From a virus, in IMG/VR virus record IMGVR_UViG_3300017752_000067, positions 1-34,394 of that record: a stretch of DNA of 34,394 nt; one strand, 5' to 3'. The notes below the pieces were generated by a model, which was not told the origin of the DNA, did not search any database, and worked only from the letters and a program-made list of their open reading frames with translations. How positions within the stretch are numbered: the stretch's first letter is position 1; each line of letters begins with the position of its first letter. Positions 1 to 7,325 of this stretch are shown in pieces. The position numbers were made by a program, and so were the translations under genes.

Positions 1-3000
1 ATTCAGGTGTGACTGCAGGTTCATATGCAAGAGCTACTGTAACAGTAAATGCTACAGGACACGTTACGTCTATATCAGCTAATGGTGACGCTCAAGGAGT
101 AACTTCTGTAGCAACTGGAAATGGAATATCTGGAGGAACTATTACCTCAACAGGTACTTTAACTGTAGGAGCTGGTGATGGATTATCACAATCATCTACA
201 GGATTATTAGTAGACAGTACGGTAGTAAGAACTTCAGGTACACAATCAATAGGTGGTGTCAAAACATTTACAAGTAACACACAATTTAACGGTTATCTTA
301 GAGGTAATGGACAACAACTTGTATTAAATGCAGGTGAAGCATATTCTGTAGCAACAGGCCAAACAAATGAATTTCTTTATATAAATGCTGAATCAGGACT
401 GCAAATTAACTCTTCACCTGATAATTGGAGTAGTGGATGGGCAGGAAGAAAAACAACAACAATAAATGATACAAGTGGTAATTCTACTTTTGCTAATGAT
501 ATAACAGTATCAGGTGGTGATATTACTCTTGGAGGCACAGGAAGAATACAAGGTGTTGATACAGTTTCATCTGGAACTGACGCAGCGAATAAAACATATG
601 TAGATAATGCTATAGCTGGTGTACCTCAAGGTGATATAACAGCAGTAGTAGCAGGAAATAAATTAACAGGTGGTGGAACATCTGGTTCAGTAACATTAGG
701 TTTAGCAAGTAACAACATATCTCAATGGACTAATGATTCTGGTTATACAACTAATACGGGTACTGTAACAAGTGTAGGTCTTTCAACAGGTACAGGTTTA
801 GATGGTGGTGGAACTATTACTACTTCTGGATCATTTTCAATAACTTTAGACTTATCTGAGTTAGCTGATATGACGCAGACTATGATAGGCACAGATGAAT
901 TTATAGTATTAGATAACGGTGCTGAAAGAAGAAAAGCTGCTAATGAAATAGGTTTAAGTATATTCAGTAATGATGCTGGATTTACATCTAACGTTGGAGA
1001 TATTACAGCGGTAAACGCTGGTACTAATTTAACTGGCGGTGGAACATCGGGCAGTGTAACATTAAACATGGCAACTGGTGGAATTGGTTCAGGAACATAT
1101 GGTTCTACATCTAACAGTACTAAGATAGATAATATTACAGTTGATGCATACGGTAGAGTAACTGCTGTATCAACTGGAGCTACTGGTCAAGTTAATCAAG
1201 TAAACTCAGGTAATTTATCTACACTTACAGTAAGCAGTGGTACAACAACAACAGTAACACCAATAACTGCCGCAGTAAGTGGTAGTTCTTCAAGTTTAGC
1301 AACAGGAGCGCAAATACAAACAGCTATTAATACTGCTCTTACTGGAGTGGTTCAATTTGAGGGTACATGGAACGCAAGTACAAACACACCGACATTAACA
1401 AGTAGTGTCGGCACATCAGGGGACTATTACATAGTGTCTGTTGCAGGTTCTACTAACTTAAATGGAATAACAGACTGGGCAATAGGTGATTGGGCTGTGT
1501 TTGCTAATACAACATGGACAAAAGTAGATAATTCTCAAGTAGGTAATATGTCTTCTTGGACGTTAAAAGAAGGGAATGGAACAGAAACAAGTACTGTTAC
1601 AAATGGCGAAACAGTAACTTTTGCACAGGGTAATGGTATACAGTCTGAACTTACTTCTACTTCAAGTGGAGGAACATTAACTATAACTAATACAAAACCT
1701 AATATTGTTCAAACAACAGTATCTGGTAACGCAGGATCTGCAACTGTATTGCAAACAGCAAGAACTATAGCTGGTGTTTCATTTAATGGATCAGCTAATA
1801 TATCATTAAATAATAATGCTATAACAAATGGAGCTGGATACATAACATCATCATCTTTACCAACAGTTGGTAATGGTCAAATAGACGGTAGAACAAGTGG
1901 TAATGGATTAAGCGGTTCTATGGATGCTACTGCAAATCAAAGTGGTAACACTACATTTACAGTAACTTCAAACGCAACAACTGCTGCAACAGCAAGTACT
2001 ATTGCTTATAGAGATTCAGCTGCTGATATTAACGCAAGATTATTTAGATCTAATTATCAAAATCAAAGTACTATAGGTGGAGCAATAGCATTTAGAACCA
2101 GTACAACAGACAACTACATACGTTTTTGTAGTGATGCTTCTGCTATTAGAACTTTTATAGGAGCAGCTTCAAGTTCAGTAGTTTCAGGTGTAACTTCTGT
2201 AGCAACTGGTGGTGGATTAACAGGTGGAACAATAACTTCAACTGGAACTTTATCACATGCAGATACATCAAGTCAAGGTTCTGTAAATAACTCAGGCAAT
2301 ACATATATACAAGATGTAACATTAGATACATATGGTCATGTTACAAGTCTAACATCTGCGACAACTACATTAGCCACACTTGGTTATACAGGTGCAACTA
2401 ATGCAAATTATATTACAAACAATAACCAACTTACAAATGGTGCAGGATATATAACTTCAAGTTCTGTTGGGAGTGGTTTGCTTACAATGTCCACAGGCAC
2501 AGGTCTTGACGGTGGTACACAAACATTTAACGCTAATTCATCTGCCAACGTTAACTTTACTATTACTTTAGATTTATCAGAACTTACTGATATGACAGCT
2601 ACGATGGTTGGTACTGATGAGTTCATAGTATTAGATAATAGTGCAGAACGTAGAAAAGCAGCTAATGAAATAGGTCTTAGTATATTTAGTAACGATGCTG
2701 GATTCACATCTAATACTGGAGACATTACTGCTGTAAATGCAGGAACTAATTTAACAGGAGGAGGAACAACAGGTAGTGTAACATTAAATATGGCAACAGG
2801 AGGAGTTGGTGCTGGGACATATGGCTCAACATCCAATTCTACTAAAATAGACAACATTACAGTTGATGCTTATGGTAGAGTAACTGCTATAACTACAGGA
2901 GGTACTGGAGATATAAATGGTATTACTGCAGGAGATGGATTGACTGGTGGAGGTTCAAGTGGAACGCCTACTGTAAGTGTTGATTACACAGGAAGTGATA

Positions 3001-4502
3001 ATATTATATTAGATGCACCTAACACAGCTACAGGTACGTTAAGTACTTCAGATCAAATACTTATTAGTAGTGCATCTACAAATAATGTTGCTAAATCAAC
3101 TATAAGTAACTTGCCATTCACTAATAATTCGGGTGATATAACAAGTGTTACTGCAGGTACAAATATGAGTGGTGGCGGTTCAAGTGGAGCAGTTACATTA
3201 AATTGTACTATTACAAATAATAATCAATTAACTAACGGTAGAGGATTTACAACTAACGTTGGAGATATAACAGCAGTAACTGCTGGATCAGGTCTAACAG
3301 GCGGTGGAACAAGCGGCTCAGTTACTTTAAATGTAGATTACGCAGGTAGTGACTCACTTGTTATGCAGGCTTCGGATGGTACTCCAGATCTGGATGATTA
3401 TATTATTTATGGTGCAGATTCTTCTGCTGGTGGAGATACTCAAAAAATTCAGTTTACAGATGTTAATCTAAGCATGTTTAATAATGACGCAGGATTTAAA
3501 ACTTCTTCTGGAGTTACGTCAATTGCTACATCATCACCTGTATTAGGTGGAACAATTACAAGCTCTGGTACTATTAGTGTATTAAAACCAGTAAGTGGAG
3601 CGTGGCATAATGGTGGAGTAGCGATTGTTGGTGCTGTAACTGAAATAGGTAGATATATAGATTTTCACACAAGCAACACAGGTACATCTGATTATGATGT
3701 AAGACTTGATGCTAATGGATCTGAATTAAACGTATCCACAAACATTAGATCTCAAGGTAACCTTGAAGCGGTAGGAAATATTGTAGCAGGACGTGGTAGA
3801 TATACAAGTGGAAATGCTTTTCAACCAAGTATTGCTTTTACAAGTGACACAAACACTGGTATGTTTAACCCATCTTCGGATACAATACAATTTGCAACTG
3901 GTGGAGCTTATAGAATATCAGTTAATAATTTTGCTACTATAATAAATCAAGATTGTGGTATTGGTGTGACACCATTAGCAAAATTTCATGTAAACGGAAC
4001 TTCATTAGTAAGAACAAGTTCTGGTGTAGGTGATTTTTATTTAGGAAATAACGCAACAGCAAATCACTTTAGATTTCACACAAACAATGCCAATACTTAC
4101 TTTGACATGAATTGCGGTAATGTATACTGGAGAGATGGTGGATCAACAAGATATACCTTCTTCCCTTCAACTGCTAACATGACTGTTAATGGTACTATAA
4201 CTCAGGGTTCTGATGCGAGGATAAAAGAAAATATTGTTGAAATAGATGATTGTCTTGGTAAGGTTAAAGAAATGCGAGGCGTTTACTACAATAGAACTGA
4301 TATAAATACAGAGGTTACTAAAGTAGGTGTTATAGCTCAAGAGGTTGAAAAAGTTTTACCAGAACTTATATTAGAAAATGAAGATGACGGACTTAAATCT
4401 GTAGCTTACTCAGAATTAACTGCTGTACTAATAAATGCGGTAAAGGAACAACAAGTGATGATAGAAGATTTAAAAGCAAGAATAGAACAATTAGAAAAAT
4501 AA
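1..4502 (+). CDS. Long repetitive tail fibre with C-terminal S74 intramolecular chaperone (5' partial)
   Basis: This is the C-terminal part (about 1500 residues) of a trimeric tail-fibre-type protein. The frame is open from base 3. The first in-frame start-like codon (GTG at 9) falls inside a repeat, so the real start lies upstream. Numbering from GTG 9, the shaft is Gly/Thr/Ser/Asn-rich beta-repeat sequence. The motif GDITAVxAGxxLTGGG recurs at about residues 208, 330, 904, 967, 1042 and 1085. A 112-residue block occurs twice (279-390 and 853-964). The end is a Peptidase S74 / endosialidase-type chaperone domain: GSDARIKENI with Ser1401 and Lys1406, the 5-residue Ser-Lys spacing of the known self-cleaving dyad, then the VGVIAQEVEKVLPE region and a terminal coiled coil. 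Family knowledge predicts trimer folding followed by autocleavage next to Ser1401. The role in host binding is inferred. Confidence 0.9.
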   Translation, partial: SGVTAGSYARATVTVNATGHVTSISANGDAQGVTSVATGNGISGGTITSTGTLTVGAGDGLSQSSTGLLVDSTVVRTSGTQSIGGVKTFTSNTQFNGYLRGNGQQLVLNAGEAYSVATGQTNEFLYINAESGLQINSSPDNWSSGWAGRKTTTINDTSGNSTFANDITVSGGDITLGGTGRIQGVDTVSSGTDAANKTYVDNAIAGVPQGDITAVVAGNKLTGGGTSGSVTLGLASNNISQWTNDSGYTTNTGTVTSVGLSTGTGLDGGGTITTSGSFSITLDLSELADMTQTMIGTDEFIVLDNGAERRKAANEIGLSIFSNDAGFTSNVGDITAVNAGTNLTGGGTSGSVTLNMATGGIGSGTYGSTSNSTKIDNITVDAYGRVTAVSTGATGQVNQVNSGNLSTLTVSSGTTTTVTPITAAVSGSSSSLATGAQIQTAINTALTGVVQFEGTWNASTNTPTLTSSVGTSGDYYIVSVAGSTNLNGITDWAIGDWAVFANTTWTKVDNSQVGNMSSWTLKEGNGTETSTVTNGETVTFAQGNGIQSELTSTSSGGTLTITNTKPNIVQTTVSGNAGSATVLQTARTIAGVSFNGSANISLNNNAITNGAGYITSSSLPTVGNGQIDGRTSGNGLSGSMDATANQSGNTTFTVTSNATTAATASTIAYRDSAADINARLFRSNYQNQSTIGGAIAFRTSTTDNYIRFCSDASAIRTFIGAASSSVVSGVTSVATGGGLTGGTITSTGTLSHADTSSQGSVNNSGNTYIQDVTLDTYGHVTSLTSATTTLATLGYTGATNANYITNNNQLTNGAGYITSSSVGSGLLTMSTGTGLDGGTQTFNANSSANVNFTITLDLSELTDMTATMVGTDEFIVLDNSAERRKAANEIGLSIFSNDAGFTSNTGDITAVNAGTNLTGGGTTGSVTLNMATGGVGAGTYGSTSNSTKIDNITVDAYGRVTAITTGGTGDINGITAGDGLTGGGSSGTPTVSVDYTGSDNIILDAPNTATGTLSTSDQILISSASTNNVAKSTISNLPFTNNSGDITSVTAGTNMSGGGSSGAVTLNCTITNNNQLTNGRGFTTNVGDITAVTAGSGLTGGGTSGSVTLNVDYAGSDSLVMQASDGTPDLDDYIIYGADSSAGGDTQKIQFTDVNLSMFNNDAGFKTSSGVTSIATSSPVLGGTITSSGTISVLKPVSGAWHNGGVAIVGAVTEIGRYIDFHTSNTGTSDYDVRLDANGSELNVSTNIRSQGNLEAVGNIVAGRGRYTSGNAFQPSIAFTSDTNTGMFNPSSDTIQFATGGAYRISVNNFATIINQDCGIGVTPLAKFHVNGTSLVRTSSGVGDFYLGNNATANHFRFHTNNANTYFDMNCGNVYWRDGGSTRYTFFPSTANMTVNGTITQGSDARIKENIVEIDDCLGKVKEMRGVYYNRTDINTEVTKVGVIAQEVEKVLPELILENEDDGLKSVAYSELTAVLINAVKEQQVMIEDLKARIEQLEK
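843..1178 (+). repeat. Fibre repeat block, copy A (112 codons)
   Basis: This encodes fibre residues 279-390, beginning TLDLSELADM and including TDEFIVLDN, ERRKAANEIGLSIFSNDAG and the GDITAV repeat. It differs from copy B (2565-2900) at 10 of 112 residues by my alignment, while many codons differ silently. Confidence 0.9.
2565..2900 (+). repeat. Fibre repeat block, copy B (112 codons)
   Basis: This encodes residues 853-964 of the fibre, about 91% identical in protein to copy A. In the first 50 codon pairs I count 4 amino-acid changes and 19 synonymous changes, so the copies are not a recent exact duplication. Confidence 0.9.
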
Positions 4503-4506
4503 AATT

Positions 4507-4839
4507 ATGGCAATTAATTATAAATGGGTAATTTCAAAAATGGAAGCTTATGTTGAATCAGAAGGCGAAAGCAATGTAATACACAAAGTGCAGTGGACTT
4601 ATGTAGGACAAGAAGACGCTTATATGAGTGCTGAAAATGGAGAACAAGATTTTACTTATAAATTTGGTGATCCTTTTGTGCCATATGAAAATACGGAAGC
4701 TTTTGAAAACGTAGTGATAGGTTGGTTAGAAGGAGCTGTAGATGTAGATGAAATGAAAGCAACTATTTCTGCAGCCATACAAGTTGAAAAAAGCCCAGTA
4801 AATGAAGAGTTGTATTTTACGTGGCAAGATTCTATTTAG
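4507..4839 (+). CDS. Small phage protein downstream of tail fibre (DUF7936-like)
   Basis: A 110-residue acidic protein that starts 4 bases after the fibre stop. It has the layout of a small family I recall beside tail-fibre genes in many phages: N-terminal NYKWVISKMEAYVE, a central VIHKVQWTYVG strand pair, a FGDPFVPYE segment, and a later VIGWLEGAV followed by an amphipathic helix. There is no signal peptide or membrane segment. The position suggests a fibre-associated or assembly role, but the function is unknown and the family name is from memory, not a search. Confidence 0.6.
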   Translation: MAINYKWVISKMEAYVESEGESNVIHKVQWTYVGQEDAYMSAENGEQDFTYKFGDPFVPYENTEAFENVVIGWLEGAVDVDEMKATISAAIQVEKSPVNEELYFTWQDSI

Positions 4840-4855
4840 GCAAAAATAAAATTAG

Positions 4856-4863
4856 TATCTTTG
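4856..4863 (+). promoter_or_regulatory. Bacteroidota -7 promoter box (TATCTTTG)
   Basis: A perfect TAnnTTTG box in the 56-base gap after the 110-aa gene, giving a leader of roughly 30 bases before the ATG at 4896. No convincing -33 TTTG is visible. It would drive the small-protein, terminase and portal genes. Confidence 0.6.
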
Positions 4864-4895
4864 TATAAAATAAATAACAAATTAAATTTAATATT

Positions 4896-5153
4896 ATGAG
4901 TAAAAAAGAAGAGTCCGTAAAATTGAATGCAGATGAATTAGTAATCATTCAAGAATTAAATCAAAAATTTATGCAAACTAAAGTTGCGATTGCAGATGCT
5001 GTAATTCAACAACAACAATTAGTTGCAGAATTAAGTGAAGTTCAAAAAGATTTTAAAAAGCAAGAAAAAGTACTTGCTGAAAAATATGGCGAAAACGCTA
5101 CTATAAATTTACAAACAGGAGAGGTTACTCAGCCTGAAGAAAAAAAAGAATAA
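4896..5153 (+). CDS. Small coiled-coil protein
   Basis: 85 residues, charged and Gln/Glu/Lys-rich. Residues 10-65 form a continuous predicted helix with heptad-like hydrophobics (LVIIQELNQKF, IADAVIQQQQLVAEL). A short beta-type tail follows (NATINLQTGEV) and then an acidic/Lys end. It is the first gene after the TATCTTTG box and is followed without a gap by the next gene. It may be a virion or assembly chaperone-like coiled coil, but I do not recognise the function. Confidence 0.6.
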   Translation: MSKKEESVKLNADELVIIQELNQKFMQTKVAIADAVIQQQQLVAELSEVQKDFKKQEKVLAEKYGENATINLQTGEVTQPEEKKE

Positions 5154-5684
5154 ATGGCAAGAATAAGTAACACAACGGCATATCCAGAAATACTAAATTT
5201 AGATTTAGGTGATTATTTAATTTTAACTGACAAAGAAAACCAGTTAATGACTAAGTCTTGTACTGTTAGTCAACTACAATCATTTTTTGGGATAGATACG
5301 TTGGTGGCTCATGTAGAGGTTACATCAGCACAGTTACAAACCTTAGCTTCTACATCTAAAGTTTTAATTGCATCTCCTGGATCAGACAAGGTTATAGATA
5401 TATTATCTATTTCTATTAATTTTGTTCCAGGAACAACAGTTTATAATTTTGGAAATGACTTAACATTTGATTATAATTCTGTGTTAATGGGAACTTTGCC
5501 TAAAGCATCTGTAAATAGTGCTGCTAATAATGTTGCTAAAGTTATGGTAGGAAGCGGTAACTCTGTAACCCTATCCCCTGGACAAGCTTTAAACTTAAAA
5601 ACATCAGCCAATCCTTCGCAAGGAGATGGAAAAATGTTTATTAATGTTTATTATAGAGTTTTGACTACAGGGTCTACATTTTAA
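5154..5684 (+). CDS. Beta-rich structural protein, fibre-related candidate
   Basis: 176 residues. The ATG directly follows the TAA of the previous gene. The N-terminal 45 residues (ISNTTAYPEI, DYLILTDKENQLMTKSCTV) look like the attachment or linker segments seen at the ends of phage fibre subunits. The C-terminal part (about 50-176) is rich in short beta strands (VAHVEVTSAQLQTL, KVIDILSISINFVPG, MFINVYYRVLT) and ends in a hydrophobic strand, as in trimeric fibre or head-fibre heads. No catalytic motif is seen. The structural role is inferred from composition and from the neighbouring fibre gene. Confidence 0.5.
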   Translation: MARISNTTAYPEILNLDLGDYLILTDKENQLMTKSCTVSQLQSFFGIDTLVAHVEVTSAQLQTLASTSKVLIASPGSDKVIDILSISINFVPGTTVYNFGNDLTFDYNSVLMGTLPKASVNSAANNVAKVMVGSGNSVTLSPGQALNLKTSANPSQGDGKMFINVYYRVLTTGSTF

Positions 5685-5693
5685 TTTAATAAA

Positions 5694-5918
5694 TTGGACA
5701 TAAGAAAAATCTCCATAGGATCAGATTATAAATCTGGCGCAATGCATTATATTGTTGGCCAAGAGGTTTTAGGTGGATCATATGCTATTCATTTAATACA
5801 ACACGATAAAGTTATGGATTCATATAAAATATGGATTATGAACGGAGATGAGGTATTGCTTTGGAAAGAATTTAAAATGACTATGCCTATATCTTTGGAA
5901 TATAATATAAACTTTTAA
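5694..5918 (+). CDS. Small conserved-looking phage protein with TTG start
   Basis: 74 residues, read from TTG at 5694. The next in-frame ATG is about 17 codons in and would remove the characteristic N-terminus MDIRKISIGSDYKSGAMHY. The remainder (IVGQEVLGG, IHLIQHDKVMDSYKIWI, WKEF, PISLEYNINF) looks like a single compact beta domain of a type I associate with Bacteroidota podoviruses. The stop overlaps the next start as TAATG, implying translational coupling. Function unknown. Confidence 0.6.
   Translation: MDIRKISIGSDYKSGAMHYIVGQEVLGGSYAIHLIQHDKVMDSYKIWIMNGDEVLLWKEFKMTMPISLEYNINF
5890..5897 (+). promoter_or_regulatory. Possible intragenic -7 box (TATCTTTG)
   Basis: A perfect TAnnTTTG match inside the end of the 74-aa gene, 20 bases before the ATG at 5918. 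In AT-rich coding DNA such matches arise by chance, so support is weak. Confidence 0.25.
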
Positions 5919-6484
5919 TGCAATCCCCATATTCATTTATAGTAAAGCCAGTAAATGGCAGAAGATATGATAATATTAGAAACTATGGTGATAAAGAATT
6001 AATCATTAGTGTTTCTGAAGAAGATCATACAGTTTCAAATAGATTTGCAGAAGTAGTAAATGTTCCAATAAATTATAAGGGTGAGGTTTCTATTGGAGAT
6101 ACTATATTAGTTCATCATAATGTTTTTAAATATTATAATGATATGTATGGTAGGCAAAAAAGCGGTAGAAGCTGGATTAAAGACGATTTATTTATTGTAG
6201 ATTTTGATCAATTTTTTCTCTATAAAAAAAATAATAAATGGAATGCTTTTGATAAATATTGTTTTGTAAAACCTATTGCAAAAAAAGATTCTTATATTGT
6301 AGGTAGTGGTGTTAAAAACGAACCTTTACAAGGAGAGTTAGTTTATCTAAATAAACAATTAGAAGAACTTGGTTTAAAAAAAGGAGATCAAATTTGTTAT
6401 GAGCCTTTTAGTGAATATGAATTTGTTATAGAAGGAGATTTATTATACAGAATGTACACTGATAATATAACCATAAAACTATGA
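5918..6484 (+). CDS. GroES-fold / co-chaperonin-like candidate
   Basis: 188 residues. Residues 44-102 follow the pattern of phage co-chaperonin-type beta barrels: a hydrophobic strand (AEVVNVPINY), then SIGDTILVHHNVF (58-70), an exposed loop containing GRQKSGRSW, then a return strand (DDLFIVDFDQFFLYK). Residues 138-188 form a second half with LGLKKGDQICYEPFSEYEF and LLYRMYTDNITI, similar to the closing strands of a GroES-like barrel. If correct, it would cap a host chaperonin during folding of capsid or fibre proteins, as T4 gp31 does. It could instead be a structural barrel. It is coupled to both neighbours (TAATG upstream, ATGA downstream). Confidence 0.45.
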   Translation: MQSPYSFIVKPVNGRRYDNIRNYGDKELIISVSEEDHTVSNRFAEVVNVPINYKGEVSIGDTILVHHNVFKYYNDMYGRQKSGRSWIKDDLFIVDFDQFFLYKKNNKWNAFDKYCFVKPIAKKDSYIVGSGVKNEPLQGELVYLNKQLEELGLKKGDQICYEPFSEYEFVIEGDLLYRMYTDNITIKL

Positions 6485-7050
6485 TTTATATATTAGATGA
6501 TGTTATAGATAAAGATTTTTTAAAAATAATTAAAGAATATTTAGATAATCCTTTCCAAAAGAAAATATCTGGTGGTAAGGATTTTTATGTTTTAGAATCT
6601 AATGAAGATTTTGATTATTTTATCTTAGATATTTTACAACAAAAAGAAGAAAGAGAATTAGAAAACATACTAAGTTTTTTTAGAGTATCTACGGATAAAT
6701 TAGATATAACTTGGGGTATTCATTCAGACTTGAATATTAAAGGTCAAAAACCTGATAGGGCTATAGTATTATATTTATCACCAAGAGAGTTAGAAGATTT
6801 AAATGGAACGGCTTTTTGGGAACACGATATTTATGGAAAAGAAATGCCAAAAAATATGTCTGATGATGAGTATGATGAAATACTTAAATTAGATTCAGAA
6901 GATTTAAATAAATGGAGATTAAGTACGGTAGTTGGTTATGAAGAAAATAGATTAGTTTCTTATCCATCTAATTATTTTCATAGTAAATATCCTAATAAAT
7001 CTTGGGAAGAAGGACGTAAAGTATTTGTAATGTTTTATAAATTTAAGTAA
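6481..7050 (+). CDS. 2-oxoglutarate/Fe(II)-dependent dioxygenase-like protein
   Basis: 189 residues with the metal and co-substrate signature of the double-stranded beta-helix dioxygenases: His81-x-Asp83 (in TWGIHSDLNI), a distal His167 (SNYFHSKYP) and Arg179 (EGRKVFVMFY) 12 residues later, placed to bind 2-oxoglutarate. A GTAFWEH strand (109-115) sits where these enzymes carry their GGxxxF-type strand. Length and order fit prolyl-hydroxylase-like phage enzymes. Substrate unknown; its place inside a virion/packaging operon suggests hydroxylation of a virion or host protein rather than DNA, which is inference. It overlaps both neighbours (ATGA at the start, TAATG at the end). Confidence 0.7.
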   Translation: MIYILDDVIDKDFLKIIKEYLDNPFQKKISGGKDFYVLESNEDFDYFILDILQQKEERELENILSFFRVSTDKLDITWGIHSDLNIKGQKPDRAIVLYLSPRELEDLNGTAFWEHDIYGKEMPKNMSDDEYDEILKLDSEDLNKWRLSTVVGYEENRLVSYPSNYFHSKYPNKSWEEGRKVFVMFYKFK

Positions 7051-7325
7051 TGGATATAGTAAGTTTAAAAATACAAATAATTCAAGCAGGTGAAAAGGCT
7101 GTAAAGCACCTAATTAAAGTTGCTAATGAAAAAATTATTACTGGTGATCCTGAAGATGAACTTGCTGCTGATAGATTAAAAAATGCAGCTGCAACTAAAA
7201 AACTTGCAATATTTGATGCGTTTGATATTTTAAAACGTATTGAAGAAGAAGAAGATAAAATCAATGGAATAGAAAGAAAAACAAATAATTTACCTAAAGG
7301 ATTTGCAGAATCAAAATCAAAATAG
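7050..7325 (+). CDS. Small helical protein before TerL (possible small terminase)
   Basis: 91 residues, almost wholly alpha-helical and charged: helix 1 around SLKIQIIQAGEKAVKHLIKVA, helix 2 around ELAADRLKNAAATKKLAIFDAFDILKRIEEEE, then a basic/polar tail. Its position immediately upstream of, and overlapping, the large terminase gene is the usual place of a small terminase subunit. No helix-turn-helix is obvious. The TerS assignment rests on position and helical content only. Confidence 0.5.
   Translation: MDIVSLKIQIIQAGEKAVKHLIKVANEKIITGDPEDELAADRLKNAAATKKLAIFDAFDILKRIEEEEDKINGIERKTNNLPKGFAESKSK

Noticed and set aside
9-11. GTG at position 9 as the real start of the fibre gene
   Set aside because: The frame is open to the first base, and the preceding codons (Ser-Gly) continue the repeat pattern SGVTAGSY, so the gene begins upstream of the window.
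4251-4502. Separate gene for the S74 chaperone domain
   Set aside because: It is fused in frame to the fibre, and the Ser-Lys dyad implies post-translational release instead of a separate start.
1-4502. CRISPR-like or minisatellite array in the fibre gene
   Set aside because: The repeats are degenerate in DNA, irregularly spaced and in frame with conserved protein motifs, so they are fibre shaft repeats.
5890-5897. Firm promoter call for the intragenic TATCTTTG
   Set aside because: The match is perfect and 20 bases upstream of an ATG, but such 6-base patterns occur by chance about every 1-2 kb in this AT-rich DNA. Kept only as a low-confidence feature.
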